NCBI GenBank assembly: GCA_007570785.1
Contig: ML664159.1
Coordinates: forward strand, 1,077,814 to 1,141,813
Source of the DNA: Antilocapra americana
Lineage: Eukaryota > Chordata > Mammalia > Artiodactyla > Antilocapridae
Direction: 5' to 3'
DNA length: 64,000 bases
Positions 36,401 to 49,110 of the stretch are shown here, piece after piece (the stretch's first letter is position 1; each line of letters begins with the position of its first letter). The notes beneath the pieces are model-generated. The model saw nothing but the letters and a program-made list of their open reading frames with translations. It was not told where the DNA came from and did no database searches. The position numbers and the translations under genes were made by a program.

Positions 36401-36756
36401 GCTATTTCCTGCAACCTCAGCAAGAGGAAATCCTTTCCTGTGATCAACTCCCTTCCCTAAACTGGACAGGGTGACAAAGGCCAAGCCCCTGCCTGATGGT
36501 TCCTGCAGATCTCTTTCCACCAATTGAGGAGGCAGGGCTCCTCCTTAGGAATGCTCTGCCCTCGGGATGTTGAAGCCCTGGGGATCTAGCCCTTCATTCT
36601 TTATCCATCCTATATCCTTCCTTCTGAGGATGGCCTACCTTTCCATACTCACAGAGAGCCGCTCTACACTCCATTCCTCTTTGAGTTGCCTCTTTTGTCA
36701 AGCCTCTCACTCACCTTCTCTGCCTGGACCACAACTCTATTCCTGACTCCACTATC

Positions 36757-36785
36757 AGTTGAATGAATAAATGAATGAATGAAAT
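36757..36785. repeat. (TGAA)n microsatellite
   Basis: Short imperfect tetranucleotide run (tgaatgaataaatgaatgaatgaa), probably the tail of an L2-type element. Confidence 0.7.
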
Positions 36786-36889
36786 GTCTTCCCTCTTCCA
36801 CCTTTGCCTAGCTAACTTCTTTGCTCCCAACACATCCTATATGCTTACCCATAATTCACATCACATTTATAGTTAGCTGTCCAATGTCT

Positions 36890-36990
36890 AGATTCACCCC
36901 ACTATAATGACTCTTTCTATCTTACTCATCAGTCTGTTTCTAGCAGCTAACAAGGTACATGGCAAGTAGTAAGTCACCAATAAACACTGA
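36890..36990 (+). mobile_element. L2 LINE 3' end fragment
   Basis: The order 'agcagctaacaaggtacatgg', 'agtcaccaataaacactg' matches the L2 3' terminal region. Confidence 0.5.
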
Positions 36991-37867
36991 TTGTGTATAT
37001 GAATATTTTATGTTTTATATTTATATATTCTATTTACATTTTATATTTGTTTATATTTATTCTGTCAGGTTCCTTATCTTGGTTACAAAGCCACTGTTGT
37101 CTAGGCAAGGTGTTTTCAGGGCACCTGATACATTAATACAGCAGAAAAGAAGTGGTCTCGTTCTGACTGTTCCACAAATGTAAATCAGATTTCTTAGTTT
37201 TGTATATCCCCATCAAATTTCCCAAGTTTAACCCTTTTCTGTCTGATCTATCTCTTTTGCTAGCAGTAAAGTCAATTATTCTTTCCTTGGTGGTTTAATT
37301 TTCCTTGTTAATTCTACCCTCCTAAGCTAGAACTGGGTCAACAAGGAGACGGTTTCTGTATATATTTCTCTTTCCCACTATTTTCCTGTTTCGGGGAGAT
37401 TTTGTAACTAATTTCCTACTTACATAAGCATTTCCAGCTTCATGTGACCAAAATCTTCACTAGTCTGGCCTTTCTTTTCCAGCACCAGCTCTCTCAAGGC
37501 TTATCCCTTCTCAATAACTCATTTCTGTTCTCCTTTAATGAGACCCTGTGCTCACCTTCTCTTGAATGTCTCTATTTGGCTAAGTGTGGCTGGTTTTTGA
37601 CCATCATCCTTGAAGGTTCCTCTATCCCAGGTTGTTTCACTCATAGTATGCTCATTCAGACTCCTGGTTAGTCCACACAATCACCCATAATAAGCTCATT
37701 TATAGAAGCACACTACAAGTGTCTCCTTATCTCTGAGTTACCTGTCAACTGGATGCTAGATAAGTTTGGGAATTGGAAATGAGAGTGGAGCATAACAACC
37801 CTTCCTTTCTAGATATAGTTACTTTATAAAAATTCGTGTGCATCATGAAAGAAATAGTCTTGTGTCG

Positions 37868-37985
37868 GAGGAAACCCTGCAGATTCTATGAGGGCAGGGA
37901 TTATATCTGTTTATTCACCACGACATATAATCAGATCCCAATAGTGTCAGACATGTAGGGATACTCAAAAAGAGTTGTTGAAGAG
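37868..37985 (+). mobile_element. L2 LINE 3' end fragment
   Basis: The phrase 'gagggcagggattatatctg' followed by 'ggatactcaaaaagagttgt' is the decayed L2 3' end. Confidence 0.65.
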
Positions 37986-39309
37986 TTTCAGAGTCTTTTC
38001 ATAGTTCACACACAAAAAAAATCTTTTTTGGAGAAGGGAAATGATTTAACATAATCTGGGTCTTCTGTAATACAAGAGAGATATGTTTAAAAAAGATAAA
38101 CATGTGGATCCTTACCTTGTATCCACTAAATGCCTAATTTGTTAATACGTACTCAATGTCATAGTGCCCACTAGAGTTTTGTTTTGTTTTTATAATTTTG
38201 ACTTCACTTTAAGCAGTATTCTAAAGCACCAGTGACCCAGTTTATCCTTCTATTGTGATCTTGCACCACTCCCTAACCAAAATTGATGCAAAGGCAGAAT
38301 GTTTTGAATTACTCTCAGTAATTATATATCATTGAAGTTGGACTGACCACTTTCGTTCAGCAGCATGATCCAAAATAGCAAAATTTTTAAATGGGAGAAA
38401 CATGGCTATGTAATCTCATTGCTTTCTGCTCAGAGACACCCACCAGTGTCCAGAGTTTGAGATCTACCTAATAGAGTTACTAAGGGAACAATGTAGCCTT
38501 TTCATAACCTTCTGTATCTTTCCTTAAACTAGGAATATTATTATTCATTAATATTATAATCAACATGCAGCCTTGATAACTTATTTTAAGTGATATATTG
38601 TATTTAAATTGTGGTATAATCTTTAATAGGTTTTTGCCAGCAGAGAATCTTTTAGGATTTAAAATGCAAATTGGACTTGAAAAAGAAAATTTATTTTTAG
38701 ACTTAAGGCACTTTAACTTAATTGTAACACAGTTTCAGGGCTTCCACTTGTTAACAGGATGTTTTGGGTTGTGAATTTTGGAGGAATCCCTACTGGAAAA
38801 TTATTGACCATCTCTTGGCTATGAGCCATTCATTTAAGTGGGCTATAAGATAAGGCTGAAGAATTTCACTAATTTGGAAACGCCAACTAAGGATTATTAC
38901 TGTAGGTCCATTAGACTTGAGATTTCTGTAATTATCTGTACAAGTTCTAAAGTCTAGGGTCAAACGAGGTGAAAAACTTCATGTAGCTATACTCATGTTA
39001 TGAAGCTATTAAAATCTTAATTGGGCATAAAAAAAAAACAGTGACTGCTGTATAATTTAATTTTGATTCTCTCCCCCTGTGGAGCTTTCAAAATGTTTTT
39101 AGTATTATTTGGAATTGTGGAAGGATGATTCTGTAGAAAGACATCAGCTTAAAGTTAGACCTAGGCCGTCTCTGAAGTTGTATTGATAACTTCAAGCATA
39201 TAATCACTCTGCCTAGGTTTCCTTAAAATAAAGGTAATATGTCCTATTTATAGACAATAAGAAGATGTTGTAAAAGAGAAAAATAATGAAAACCTTCAGC
39301 ATTGCTACT

Positions 39310-39690
39310 TACCAACAGTGTGACTTTGCATACAGATTCCTTACCCTCAATTTCTTTAGCTCCAAAGCGGGGACTCAATTACTACAGCTCTAAAATGGGC
39401 TTCCCCGTTGGCTCAGATGATAAAGAATCTGCCTGCAATGCAGGAGATCTGAGTTCAATTCCTAGATTGGGAAGATCCCCTGAAGGAGGGCATGGCAACA
39501 CTCTCCAGTATTCTTACCTGGAGAATCCCCATGGATAGAGGAACTGTAGTCCATGGGGTTGCAAAGAGTTGGACATGACTGAGCGACTAAGCACAGAAAG
39601 TGGGGACAAAAATATTGTTGCCATACTTCAAACTTAAAGTTTGAAGCAAGTGCATGAAGTAAGTGCTTGGTGCCTAACACATGTCAAACA
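39310..39690 (+). mobile_element. MIR SINE interrupted by a Bov-tA
   Basis: The left half (about 39310-39396) has the MIR 'tgtgactttgcat...ccttaccctcaatttc' core. The right half (about 39593-39690) continues with 'tggggacaaaaat' and 'aagtgcttggtgcctaac'. A young SINE separates them. Confidence 0.7.
39397..39592 (+). mobile_element. Bov-tA SINE inside MIR
   Basis: A complete ruminant SINE runs from GGCTTCCCC to 'cgactaagcacag'. The MIR word aaaatggg before it and aaagtgggg after it look like the target duplication. Confidence 0.87.
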
Positions 39691-39914
39691 CTGACTTTTT
39701 CTTGTTATTATAACATATGCATCTTTGGTTGAACCTTAATTAAAATCCTATAGTTTATATTTTACCTATAAATTTGACAGTGAGTTTATCTGTAAATCTG
39801 ATAACAAGTGGATTCCACGTTAACTATATATAGCTTACGTCTGTGTGTATGTGGGTATGGAGCCTGTGGGGGTGTGGTTGTGAGTGTGTGTTTGTGCCTA
39901 TGCAGTCAAGGTAA

Positions 39915-40112
39915 ATTGGTCACATGGTACAGTGGTAAAGACTCTGCCTGCCAATGCAGATGTGCCATATGCAGAATTCAATCCCTGGGTTGGGAAGATC
40001 CCCTGAAGGAGGAAATGGCAACCCACTCCAATATTCTTGCCTGGACAGAGGAGTCTGGCGGGCTACAGTGCATGGGGTCACAAAGAGTCATACATGGCTG
40101 AGCACGTATGCA
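39915..40112 (+). mobile_element. Bov-tA SINE
   Basis: SINE body with a diverged head (ggtcacatggtacagtggta) and a typical 3' half ending 'catggctgagcacgtatgca'. Confidence 0.82.
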
Positions 40113-40856
40113 TGTCGAATATGAAATATAATTTTAAGCTAATTACTCTTCGAGCTAAAACACAAAAAGTAAATCTCCTTTCCTGGGAGTTTCAACTCTA
40201 CAGAGAAAATTCACCATCTTGAAACTTTCTTCAAATCTACTTGTGTAAATCCACAGTTTCTGAACAGTGGTATAGAGGTGGCTTTTGCCTCTGACCAGTT
40301 GGACTAGTGCAAGACTTGACTTTGGCTTAGCTTGAACTTATCCAGTGGTTGACATGGAGTGTTTGGCTAAATGATTAACTAGCAGTTCTTATTACATCCT
40401 GATTATATCTAGCATCAGGTATTCCCTTACCTCCTTCCCCCCAACCTTTCTTTAACCAAGGTATTAGAAAAGCCATTTGAAACAGGGATTTCATTTAAAA
40501 GGGAGGATTGGATTTTGCAGGAATCTGAACATTTATAATGAAAACTGTTTGGTTTTATTAGCATTAGTCTGTGTGCTTGCTAATTTTCAGTCATTTTCTC
40601 TTTACGAATGGTCCCCCAGATTCTAGTTTCTACATTGCTGCCTTCTGAATGGAGTCCTTTGTGACCCGTTGCAATTATATTGCATTTTCCTTGTGTTCTT
40701 TCAAAACGTTCTGACTTGGCCTTAATTTTGGTTGGGAGATGGTGGGAGGAGGGTGGCAGCAGGGGAATGAGGTCAGCAGTACTTTCAGAATGTTGTCAAA
40801 GGAGATTTTTAAATTGTCAAAAATTGCCTGGTAAGTAATAGCAAGCTTTGTGGTTT

Positions 40857-41078
40857 GTTGTTGTTTAGTTGCTTAGTCATGTCCAACTCTTTGCAACCCT
40901 TTGGACTGTAGCCCGCCAGGCTCCTCTGTCCATGGGATTTCCCAGGCAAGAATACTGGAGTGGGTTGCCATTTCCTTCTCTAGGGAATCTTTGCAACCCA
41001 GGGATTGAACCTGCCTCTCTTGTGTCTCCTGCATTGACAGGTGGGTTCTTTACCACTGAGCCACCAGGGATACCCGAG
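40857..41078 (-). mobile_element. Bov-tA SINE, antisense
   Basis: Antisense SINE begins with a TTG repeat (tail complement) and ends at 'gagccaccagggatacccg'. The word caagctt occurs on both flanks (about 40843 and 41083), consistent with a target duplication. Confidence 0.87.
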
Positions 41079-42154
41079 TATCAAGCTTGGTATCTATTAG
41101 TAAAGCAGACAGGATAGGAGGTTGAGTCAGAAATAAATGTTCTCTGGTCTTCACAGGAGCATTTGCTCCTAGATGCCCAGCATTTCTCTGACATCTGGGC
41201 AGTTCCAAAATGGTCATAGACCAGGATGATTATTATAGTAATTTTTAAGGTACCAAAATGAAAATGTCATGTGGTTGGGAGCAAAAAACCAAGGCCATAG
41301 GCCGACTGAGAGAGAATAAGCTGAAAACAGTTTTGCTCATAATAGCTTCCTGAAACCTGACTTAAGCAGGGAAAGAATAGTCAATGAAGAAATTTTGCCA
41401 CCAAGCCAGGAATGTTTCATATATGTTGTAAATAAATAGATACCTAGTCTATTTAAAATGTCCAACACTAAAGCATATAGTGGCCAGGAGTTTTTAATAA
41501 TGTAGTAACTGAGAAAGAAATGATTTGAATCCATTTCCACTTAATATTGTTGCTTGTTTTGCACATTTTCCTGGATATTTTTTAAAAGCCTGAAAGAAAA
41601 AAATGGAAAAAAGTGTAGTTGAGCCTAACCATTTACAAATTTTCTATTTGCTAATTTGCCTACTGGCTAAAATTTATTTGTAACCTCCAAATCAATCTTC
41701 ACACTTTCAAGATCATTTATAGATTGGTGAAAGATTTCCACCACCCGCATATGTGTACCCCACTGATGTCCAATGAGATTGTAAACGAGGGTCCTTCTCT
41801 TGGTCTTTTTACTGCCACATGTTTCACATTTTTTATACTATTTGTTAATTATTTTGTTTAAAATGGTTTCCAGGCCTAGTGCTGAAGTGCTGTCTAGTGT
41901 TCCTAAGTGCAAGAAGGCTGTGATGTGCCTTACAGGGAAAAGACATGTGATGCATAAGCTTCATTCAGGTATGAGTTGCAGTGCTGTTGGCTCTGACTTC
42001 AGTGTTAATGAATCAATGATATATATTAAATCAGAAATTAAACAGGAACATATAAAACGGGGTTATGTATTGATCAGTTGATGAAAATCCTGTGTGATCA
42101 GAAGCTCACAGGAACCTAGCATTGTATTTTCCAAGGATCAATGCTTCAGGATTT

Positions 42155-42335
42155 TTTAAAATTCATTTTTATTGGAGTATACCTGCTTTACAATTTCTGT
42201 TGGTTTCTACTGAACAGCTAAGTCAATTCACCATACGTATACATATACATATATCCCCTCTTTTTTCAACTTCCTTCCCATTAAGATCACCACATAGCTG
42301 AGTTCCCTGAGCTATACAGTATCAGTATTTGTTAA
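42155..42335 (-). mobile_element. L1 3' UTR remnant, antisense
   Basis: The antisense L1 3' UTR text 'tttttattggagtatacctg' to 'agttccctgagctatacagt' is present. Confidence 0.7.
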
Positions 42336-42393
42336 TTCAGTGTTACTGTTGACTTTAGAACAAATCCATCAAATAACAGAAATTAACCATATT

Positions 42394-43400
42394 CATCAGT
42401 TCAGTTCAGTTCAGTTCAGTCACTCAGTCATGTCTGACTCTTTGCAGCCTCATAGACTGCTGCACACCAGGCCTCCCTGTCCATCACCAACTCCCAGAGT
42501 TTTCTCAAACTCATGTCCATCAAGTCGGTGATGCTATCCAACCATCTCATCCTCTGTTGTCCCCTTCTCCTCCCACCTTGAATCTTTCCCAGCATCAGGG
42601 TCTTTTCCAATGAGTCAGTTCGTTGCATCAGGTGACGAAAATATTAAGAGTTTCACCTTCAGCATCAGAACTTCGAATGAATATTCAGGACTAATTTCCT
42701 TTAGGATGAATCTCCTTGCAATTCAAGGGACTCTCAAAAGTCTTCTCCAACACCACAGATCAAAAGCATCAATTCTTCAGCACTCTGCTTTCTTTATAGT
42801 CCAACTCTCACAAACCTATGGAAAAACCATAGCTTTGACTAAAGGGACCTTTGTTGGCAAAGTAATGTCTCTGCTTTTTAATATGCTATCTGGGTTGGTC
42901 ATAACTTTTCTTTCAAGGAGCAAGCATCTTTTAATTTCATAACTACAAGTCACCATCTGCAGTAATTATGGAGCCCCCCAAAATAAAGTCTGCCACTGTT
43001 TCCACTGTTTCCCCATCTATTTGCCATGAAGTGATGGGATCAGATGCCAATATCTTAATTTTCTGAATGTTGAGCTTTATGCCAACTTTTTCACACTCCT
43101 CTTTCACTTTCATCAAGAGGCTCTTTAGTTCTTCTTCACTTTCTGCCATAAGGGTGGTGTCATCTGCATATCTGAGGTTATTGATATTTTTCCTGGCAAT
43201 CTTGATTCCAGCTTGTGCTTCATCCAGCCCAGCATTTCTCATGGTGTACTCTGCATACAAATTAAATAAGCAGGGTGACAATATACAGCCTTGACGTACT
43301 CCTTTCCCAATTTGGAACCAGTCTATTTGGAACAGTATGGTTCATGTACTGTCGAAGTCTGGCTTGGAGAATTTTGAGCATTACTTTACTAGCATGTGAG
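42394..43400 (-). mobile_element. BovB LINE (host copy), 3' half
   Basis: Antisense BovB starts with the (CAGTT)n tail complement at 42398-42420 and reads back through the 3' region and RT core to about 43400. There the antisense match stops at 'ttactagcatgtgag' and resumes at 44596. Frameshifts and stops are present. Confidence 0.9.
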
Positions 43401-44595
43401 AACCATGAACTTCTAGATGTTCAAGCTAGTTTTAGAAAAGGCAGAGGTACCAGAGATCAAATTGCCAACATCTGCTGGACCATCAAGAGTGCTCCAGAAA
43501 AACATCTATTTCTGCTTTATTGACTATGCCAAAGCCTTTGGCTGTGTGGATCACAACAAACTCTGGAAAATTCTGAAGGAGATGGAAATACCAGACCACC
43601 TGACTTTTCTCTTGAGAAATCTATATGCAGGTCAGGAAGCAACAGTTAGAACTGGACATGAAACAACAGACTGGTTCCAGATAGGAAAAGGAGTACGTCA
43701 AGGCTGTATATTGTCACCCTGTTTATTTAACTCATATGCAGAGGACATCATGAGAAATGGATGAAGCACAAGCTGGAATCAAGGTTGCCAGGAGAAATAT
43801 CAATAACCTCAGATATGCAGATGATATCACCCTTATGGCAGAAAGTGAAGAAGATCTAAATAGCCTCTTGATGAAAGTGAATGAGAAGAGTGAAAAAGTT
43901 GGCTTAAAGTTCAACACTCAGAAAACTAAGATCATGGCATCTGGTCCCATCACTTCATGGCAAATAGATGGGGAAACAGTGGAAACAGTGACAGACTTTA
44001 TTTTTTGTGTGTGCTCCAAAAGCACTGCAGATGGTGACTTCAGCCATGAAAATAAAAGATGCTTGCTCCCTTGAAGAAAAGCTATGACTGACCTAGATAG
44101 CATATTAAAAAGCAGAGACATTACTTTGCCAACAAAGTTCTGTCTAGTCAAGGCTATGGTTTTTCCAGTAGTCATGTATGGATGTGAGAGTTGGACTGTG
44201 AAGAAAGCTGAGTACCACAGAATTGTTGCTTTTGATCTGTGGTGTTGGAGAAGACTTTTGAGAGTCCCTTGAACTGCAAGGAGATCCAACCAGTCCATCC
44301 TAAAGGAGATCAGTCCCGGGTGTTCACTGGAAGGACTGATGTTGAAGCTAAAACTACAATATTTTGGCCACCTGATGCAAAGAGTTTACTCATTGGAAAA
44401 GACCCTGATGCTGGGAAAGATTCAAGGCGGGAGAAGGGGACAACAGAAGAAGAGATGGTTGGATGGCATCACCGACTCAATGGACATGAGTTTGAGTAAA
44501 CCTTGGGAGTTAGTGATGGACAGGGAGGCCTGGTGTGCTGCAGTCCATGGGGTCACAAAGAGTCGGACACGACTGAACGACTGAACTGAACTGAG
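43401..44595 (+). mobile_element. BovB LINE, 5'-truncated copy inserted in another BovB
   Basis: Sense-strand BovB starts at 'aaccatgaacttctagatg' in the middle of the RT frame and runs to the ACTGAACTGA tail at about 44592. YADD is at 43814-43825. The frame is broken at 43761, at 44072 and later. About 1.2 kb, truncated at the 5' end as expected of LINE retrotransposition. Confidence 0.92.
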
Positions 44596-45400
44596 ATGAG
44601 TGCAATTGTGCAGTGGTTTGAGCATTCTTTGGCATTGCCTCTTTTGGGATTGGAATGAAAACTGGACTTTTCCAGTCCTGTGGCCACTGCTGAGTTTTCC
44701 AAATTTGCTGGCATGTTGAGTGCAACACTTTCACAACATCATCTTTTAGGATTTGAAATAGCTCAACAAGAATTCCATAGCTTTGTTGGTAGTGATGCTT
44801 TCTAAGGCCCACTTGACTTCACATTCCAGGATGTCTGACTCTAGGTCAAAGTATGGTATGAGTCATCAGGTCAGTCTAGGTCAGATGATATGAGTGATCA
44901 CACCAAATCATGAAGATCTTTTTTGTATAGTTATTCTGTGTATTCTTGCCATCTTTCCTTAATATCTTCTGCTTGTTAGATCCATACCATTTCTGTCCTT
45001 TATTGTGCCCATCTTTGCATGAAATATTCTCTTGGTATCTAATTTTCTTGAAGAGATCTCTAGTCTTTCCTGTTCTATTCTTTTCCTCTATTTCTTTGCA
45101 CTGATCACTGAGGAAGGCTTTCTTATCTCTCCTTGCTATTCTTTGGAACTCTGCTTTCAATTGGGTATATCTTCTCCTTTGCCTCTAGCTTCTCTTCTTT
45201 TCACAGCTATTTGTAAGACCTCCTCAGACAACCATTTTGCCTTTATGCATTTCTTTTTCTTGGGGATGGTTTGATCATTGCCTCCTGTACAATGTCACGA
45301 ACCTCCCTCCATAGTTCTTCAGGCACGCTATCAGATTGAATCCCTTGAATCTCTTTCTCACTTCTACTGTATAATCATGATGGATTTAATTTAGATCTTA
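44596..45400 (-). mobile_element. BovB LINE (host copy), continuing 5' part
   Basis: Antisense BovB resumes with 'atgagtgcaattgtgcagtg', directly continuing the phrase interrupted at 43400. It runs upstream of the RT core to about 45400. The minus-strand frames at 44510-44812 and 44876-45160 are parts of its broken ORF. Confidence 0.88.
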
Positions 45401-45831
45401 CCTGAATGGTTTAGTGGTTTTCCCTACTTTCTTCAATTTAAGTCTGAACCCTGTTCATAATTCCTGTTAATTCATTCACACGGGAATGTGTCAGTGATCT
45501 ACTAAGTAAGGATCAACATTAAATAAAATTAAACCCACAACAAAGTGCCACAGTACAAAGCTTCTTGCTATCCAGTGGCAATCATTTATTTCAGATTTAC
45601 ATTATTTTTCTGAGAGTCTTCCTAGGAGCACTTGACACATGCAGAAGTCTCTTTAAAATACACATACACATTCATACACACAGGACCAGAAAACTGGCCT
45701 CTATGGAATATACATGTATAAACGTATAAATCTTCCATATAGTGCCCCAAATTCCATTTTCAGTTAGCAAACCATTGATATTATTTGAAAGCGTGGCGTA
45801 TAGATAAAAAAAGGGGGATCCTAAGACATTG

Positions 45832-46287
45832 TGTTATGCCCAGATCCCAGTCTCCACAAACCACCAGGAGGCCATTCACCGATGCAAGTGCAAGAGGTAG
45901 TTTATTGCAGACCTGGGTCTGGACCGCACACACACACACCAACGCAGCGGAGTGAGGGCAGCGGCCGAGCCGCAGGGTACAAGGCTTTAAAGGGAAAGAG
46001 ACAAAGGGAAGGAGACCACGAATGGGCTGATGTGCCTTGGCGTCCTGTGATTGGTCAGGACGGGAGGGGAGGTCAGGGGTTTTACGTGCTAGCCCCTGAC
46101 AGGTATATTTAACTGCAAACAGCCCCCTGATTGGTGTATTTTGTGGCGCTTCCCCGACACACGGTGACTGGTCATGTCTAGGGTGGTAGGGCTGGACTAT
46201 TCTGCAGTTTTTTCAGGAACTTAGGTGTTGTCCTTTGTTACAAGATGGTGGCTCCTTTTCTTAAGATGGAGTCACTTAGGCTCTACA
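45832..46287 (-). mobile_element. Solo LTR of an endogenous retrovirus, antisense
   Basis: The element starts TGTTATG at 45832 and ends CTCTACA at 46287, with TG...CA ends. It is flanked on both sides by ATTG (45828-45831 and 46288-46291), a 4-bp target duplication typical of class I (gamma-like) ERVs. Read on the minus strand it has a U3 region, two ATTGG/CCAAT-type boxes, a TTTAAAG box and an AATAAA signal at about 45900-45905 followed by U5. No gag, pol or env sequence is next to it, so it is a solo LTR left by recombination. Confidence 0.8.
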
Positions 46288-46914
46288 ATTGGAAGCCATT
46301 GGCATTCATAGGCAGACTGTGGATTGCCCCTTCTTGAGATAGACCAGTAGCTGGTTTCCAGGGAAGCTAGAGTTCCACCGTGCCTAATCATGTCTGATAT
46401 CTTGTGGAGTGTTTGTATCTTGGATCTGTTTGCTGACAGGGCCAGGGTCCTCCCAAGATAGATAGAGCTCATCTCAGAGGAATAAAAAGTCAAGCTCAAC
46501 AGAAAAGTCTGTTGAAGAAAGCCTTTCCCATCAGAGAAGTGATTCTGTATGCAGTTCAGAATTCTGTATGCTATTGTGGCTCTCCCCTCAAGCCAGGCCC
46601 ACTGGTCTTTGTGGTTCTTGGGAGAGGAAGGCATGGAGATAAAATCAGGAGATCTCTCACCCAGAGGGCCATGAGCCCTCCTGGGACTCCTCTAAGACAG
46701 TGACTGATGAAAAAGAACACGTTCCCTTGACCAGAGGTTGTGGAGGGAAAGCCAGTATAGTGGGGGCCTAACGAAAGTGGGTTTGTACACAAGACACTTG
46801 TGTGGCTCCCTGCCATACTGTGCCGGGGACTCAGAAAGGATCAGTGCGCTTAGAAATATGAGTTGTCATGACACGAGCCCATTCACACTTACAGGCTAGA
46901 AAGCCGAGAAGGAA

Positions 46915-47082
46915 TAGGCCTGATCCATCCAACTATGCCTGGAGTAGGAAAGGGCAACCCACTCCAGTATTCTTCCCTTGAAAGTTTCATTGATAGCAGA
47001 GCCTGACAGGCTAGAGGCCAGGCTAGACAGTCGAGTCGCAAAGAGTTGGATGCAACTTAGCATACACACACACACACACATC
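46915..47082 (+). mobile_element. Truncated Bov-tA SINE with (CA)n tail
   Basis: The 3' half of a SINE (ggcaacccactccagtattc onward) ends 'gcaacttagcatacacacac' with a (CA)n run at 47065-47081. Confidence 0.78.
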
Positions 47083-47174
47083 TAAGCATGGGACTGTCTT
47101 TACTTACTGATACTGAGTTCTCTTGTTTTCATTTTCCATGTTTCTCTATTGTCTAATCTGATAGCTCTTCCCTT

Positions 47175-47270
47175 GGATGGACATTAGAATCACTCAGGAA
47201 GCCTTAATCCTTGGCATCTTTATGTTTAAAAGGCTTCTAAGGTGATTCACATGGTTAACCAGAGTTGAAA
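47175..47270 (+). mobile_element. MER5-type hAT fragment
   Basis: The inverted-repeat-like order 'ggacattagaatcactcagg' then 'aaggtgattcacatggttaa' fits the MER5 group. Confidence 0.55.
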
Positions 47271-47734
47271 GTTGTTGCTGTTAAATATATCATGGAAAAT
47301 TTTCACTCTCCATCATCCATCCTACTCTACCTAGAGGAGGGTTCGGCAAGAACCCTGCTACATATCGATCTCCTGGGAGTGCCTCTGTCTGCTTGCTCCT
47401 CTGTGAAGAATTCATCTGTTTCTTTCTCTGTCCTTCTTCCTGGCCCCTACAGACTCCAAATTCTGATGCCTTCTCCTTTCTTGGACTCTGCACTAGTTTC
47501 TGGTGATAAGCTCAGCATTGAGGGGAGGAGAGGAAGTGAAGAAGAGGCCAGGGCAAGGGGAGAATAAAGGATAATTGGGAAGAAGTGGAGGAGGAGAGAG
47601 GGATGGAGCACGCTCACTGCATCTCACACACTCCTGCTATGGCCAGAGTGTGGAGGGGAGAGTGTGAGTGGGGAGCCACACACACCCAAGTCTTAGTCCT
47701 GGGTCTCCATCACTTACTAGCTTCTGGATCTTGG

Positions 47735-47999
47735 GGAAGCTACTTTTTTGGCTTGTTTTCTTTTTGGCTGTCCTGGGTCTTCCTTGTGGTACACAGGCTT
47801 TCCCTAGTTGTGGCGCACAGGCTTTCTCTCGTTGTGGACCACAGGTTCTACAGTATGTGCGCTTCAGTAGTTGCGGTGTCTGAGTTCAGGCCTAGTTGCT
47901 GTGCAGCAGGTGGAATCTTACTTCCCTGACCAGAGATCAAACCTGTGTCCCCTTTATTGGAAGGCAGATTCGTAACCACTGGACTACCAGGGAAGCCCA
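47735..47999 (-). mobile_element. CHR-type SINE, antisense
   Basis: It begins with a T-rich tail complement, passes through repeated 'cacaggctttc' and 'gttgtgg' words and ends 'gactaccagggaagccc', the antisense tRNA-like head. The 114- and 71-codon frames here are SINE translations. Confidence 0.82.
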
Positions 48000-49100
48000 G
48001 GAACTACTTAGTCTTTTACAACTAAAAAGTGGGGATGCTCAGGGATTCAAAACAAGTCTGACTGATTTAAGAACTCTAAACATTTTCTCAGCTTATGTAG
48101 CATCTTCTAATCCAAACCCATACAATACACCCTGGTAATGAATACAGCAATTAATAACGTCCCAGATGGTAGTTGAGCTTGTCCTTAAATTCCCATGGTC
48201 AAATAAGTTGGGCAAATGTTACAAAAAGATTAGCTGGAGAAAAAAACGGTGTGCCATTTATTATCAGCCTAGAACATTCAGAATTGTCATTCATGAGAAA
48301 TAAGCTCATTATTAATAAAAGATTGCTTTTCTTGTCTTTATGTGACTATTTTCTTAAATTAAAAATAAACTCTTATTGTAAAAGCAAAGCATGTTCATCT
48401 AATACAAATTGGAAAATAGAGGTAAGCAAATAACACAAAATTAAACACACTCATAATCCCTCTACCCAGATATAATTGCTGTAAAGACCTTTTAGACTTT
48501 CTTTGTTTTTATACAAATTTTCAAAAAATCATAATATACACTTTCTTTCACCTTTATAAACATCTGGTCAACAGCATTTTGTGTCAATACATTGGCATTT
48601 ACTACATCATCTTTATGTCTGCTTATGAAGGTAAAATAATTTTGTTTGTTTTTAAACCACATTTGTTTACTCAGAAGTCAGAAACCCACAGATTAGGAAA
48701 CATCTGAAGAGCCCCAGGTGTGGCTTTGTGGAGAGGCTGAGTAATTCAAAACAAAGTGCAAAATATAAAAACAATTACAGTCAGTTTGACAGTGGTGCGT
48801 CTGTTTCCTATGGCCCTCCTACCCGTGAGTCTACCGCTGACTTCAAAGGAAAGCCAGGACAGAGGAGGTCCAGAGGATAAGGTGCAAAACGAGAGTCAAA
48901 ACCCACGATAAGAGATTAAAGGAAGGTTGATCAAAGCCCCAGCATGAAAGTGCTAGCCCATGACTTGCCTTGGCCCATGGCCCCAAAATATTCATCAGAA
49001 CAGAGCTTTCTTTGATGTGATTGGAAGCGCCTGTGCTCAGATGAGCTCTCTGGTCAAAGGGAAACTTTAAAAGTGGCACAAAAGGGGTTGGCAGAGGTGT

Positions 49101-49110
49101 NNNNNNNNNN
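49101..49110. other. Assembly gap (10 N)
   Basis: Ten unknown bases directly precede a (TC)n run, so the true array length is not known. The X residues in the flanking translations come from this gap. Confidence 0.99.

Noticed and set aside
46272..46816. 120- and 81-codon minus-strand frames beside the solo LTR as retroviral genes
   Set aside because: They show no gag, pol or env motif and overlap the LTR boundary and flank only by chance.
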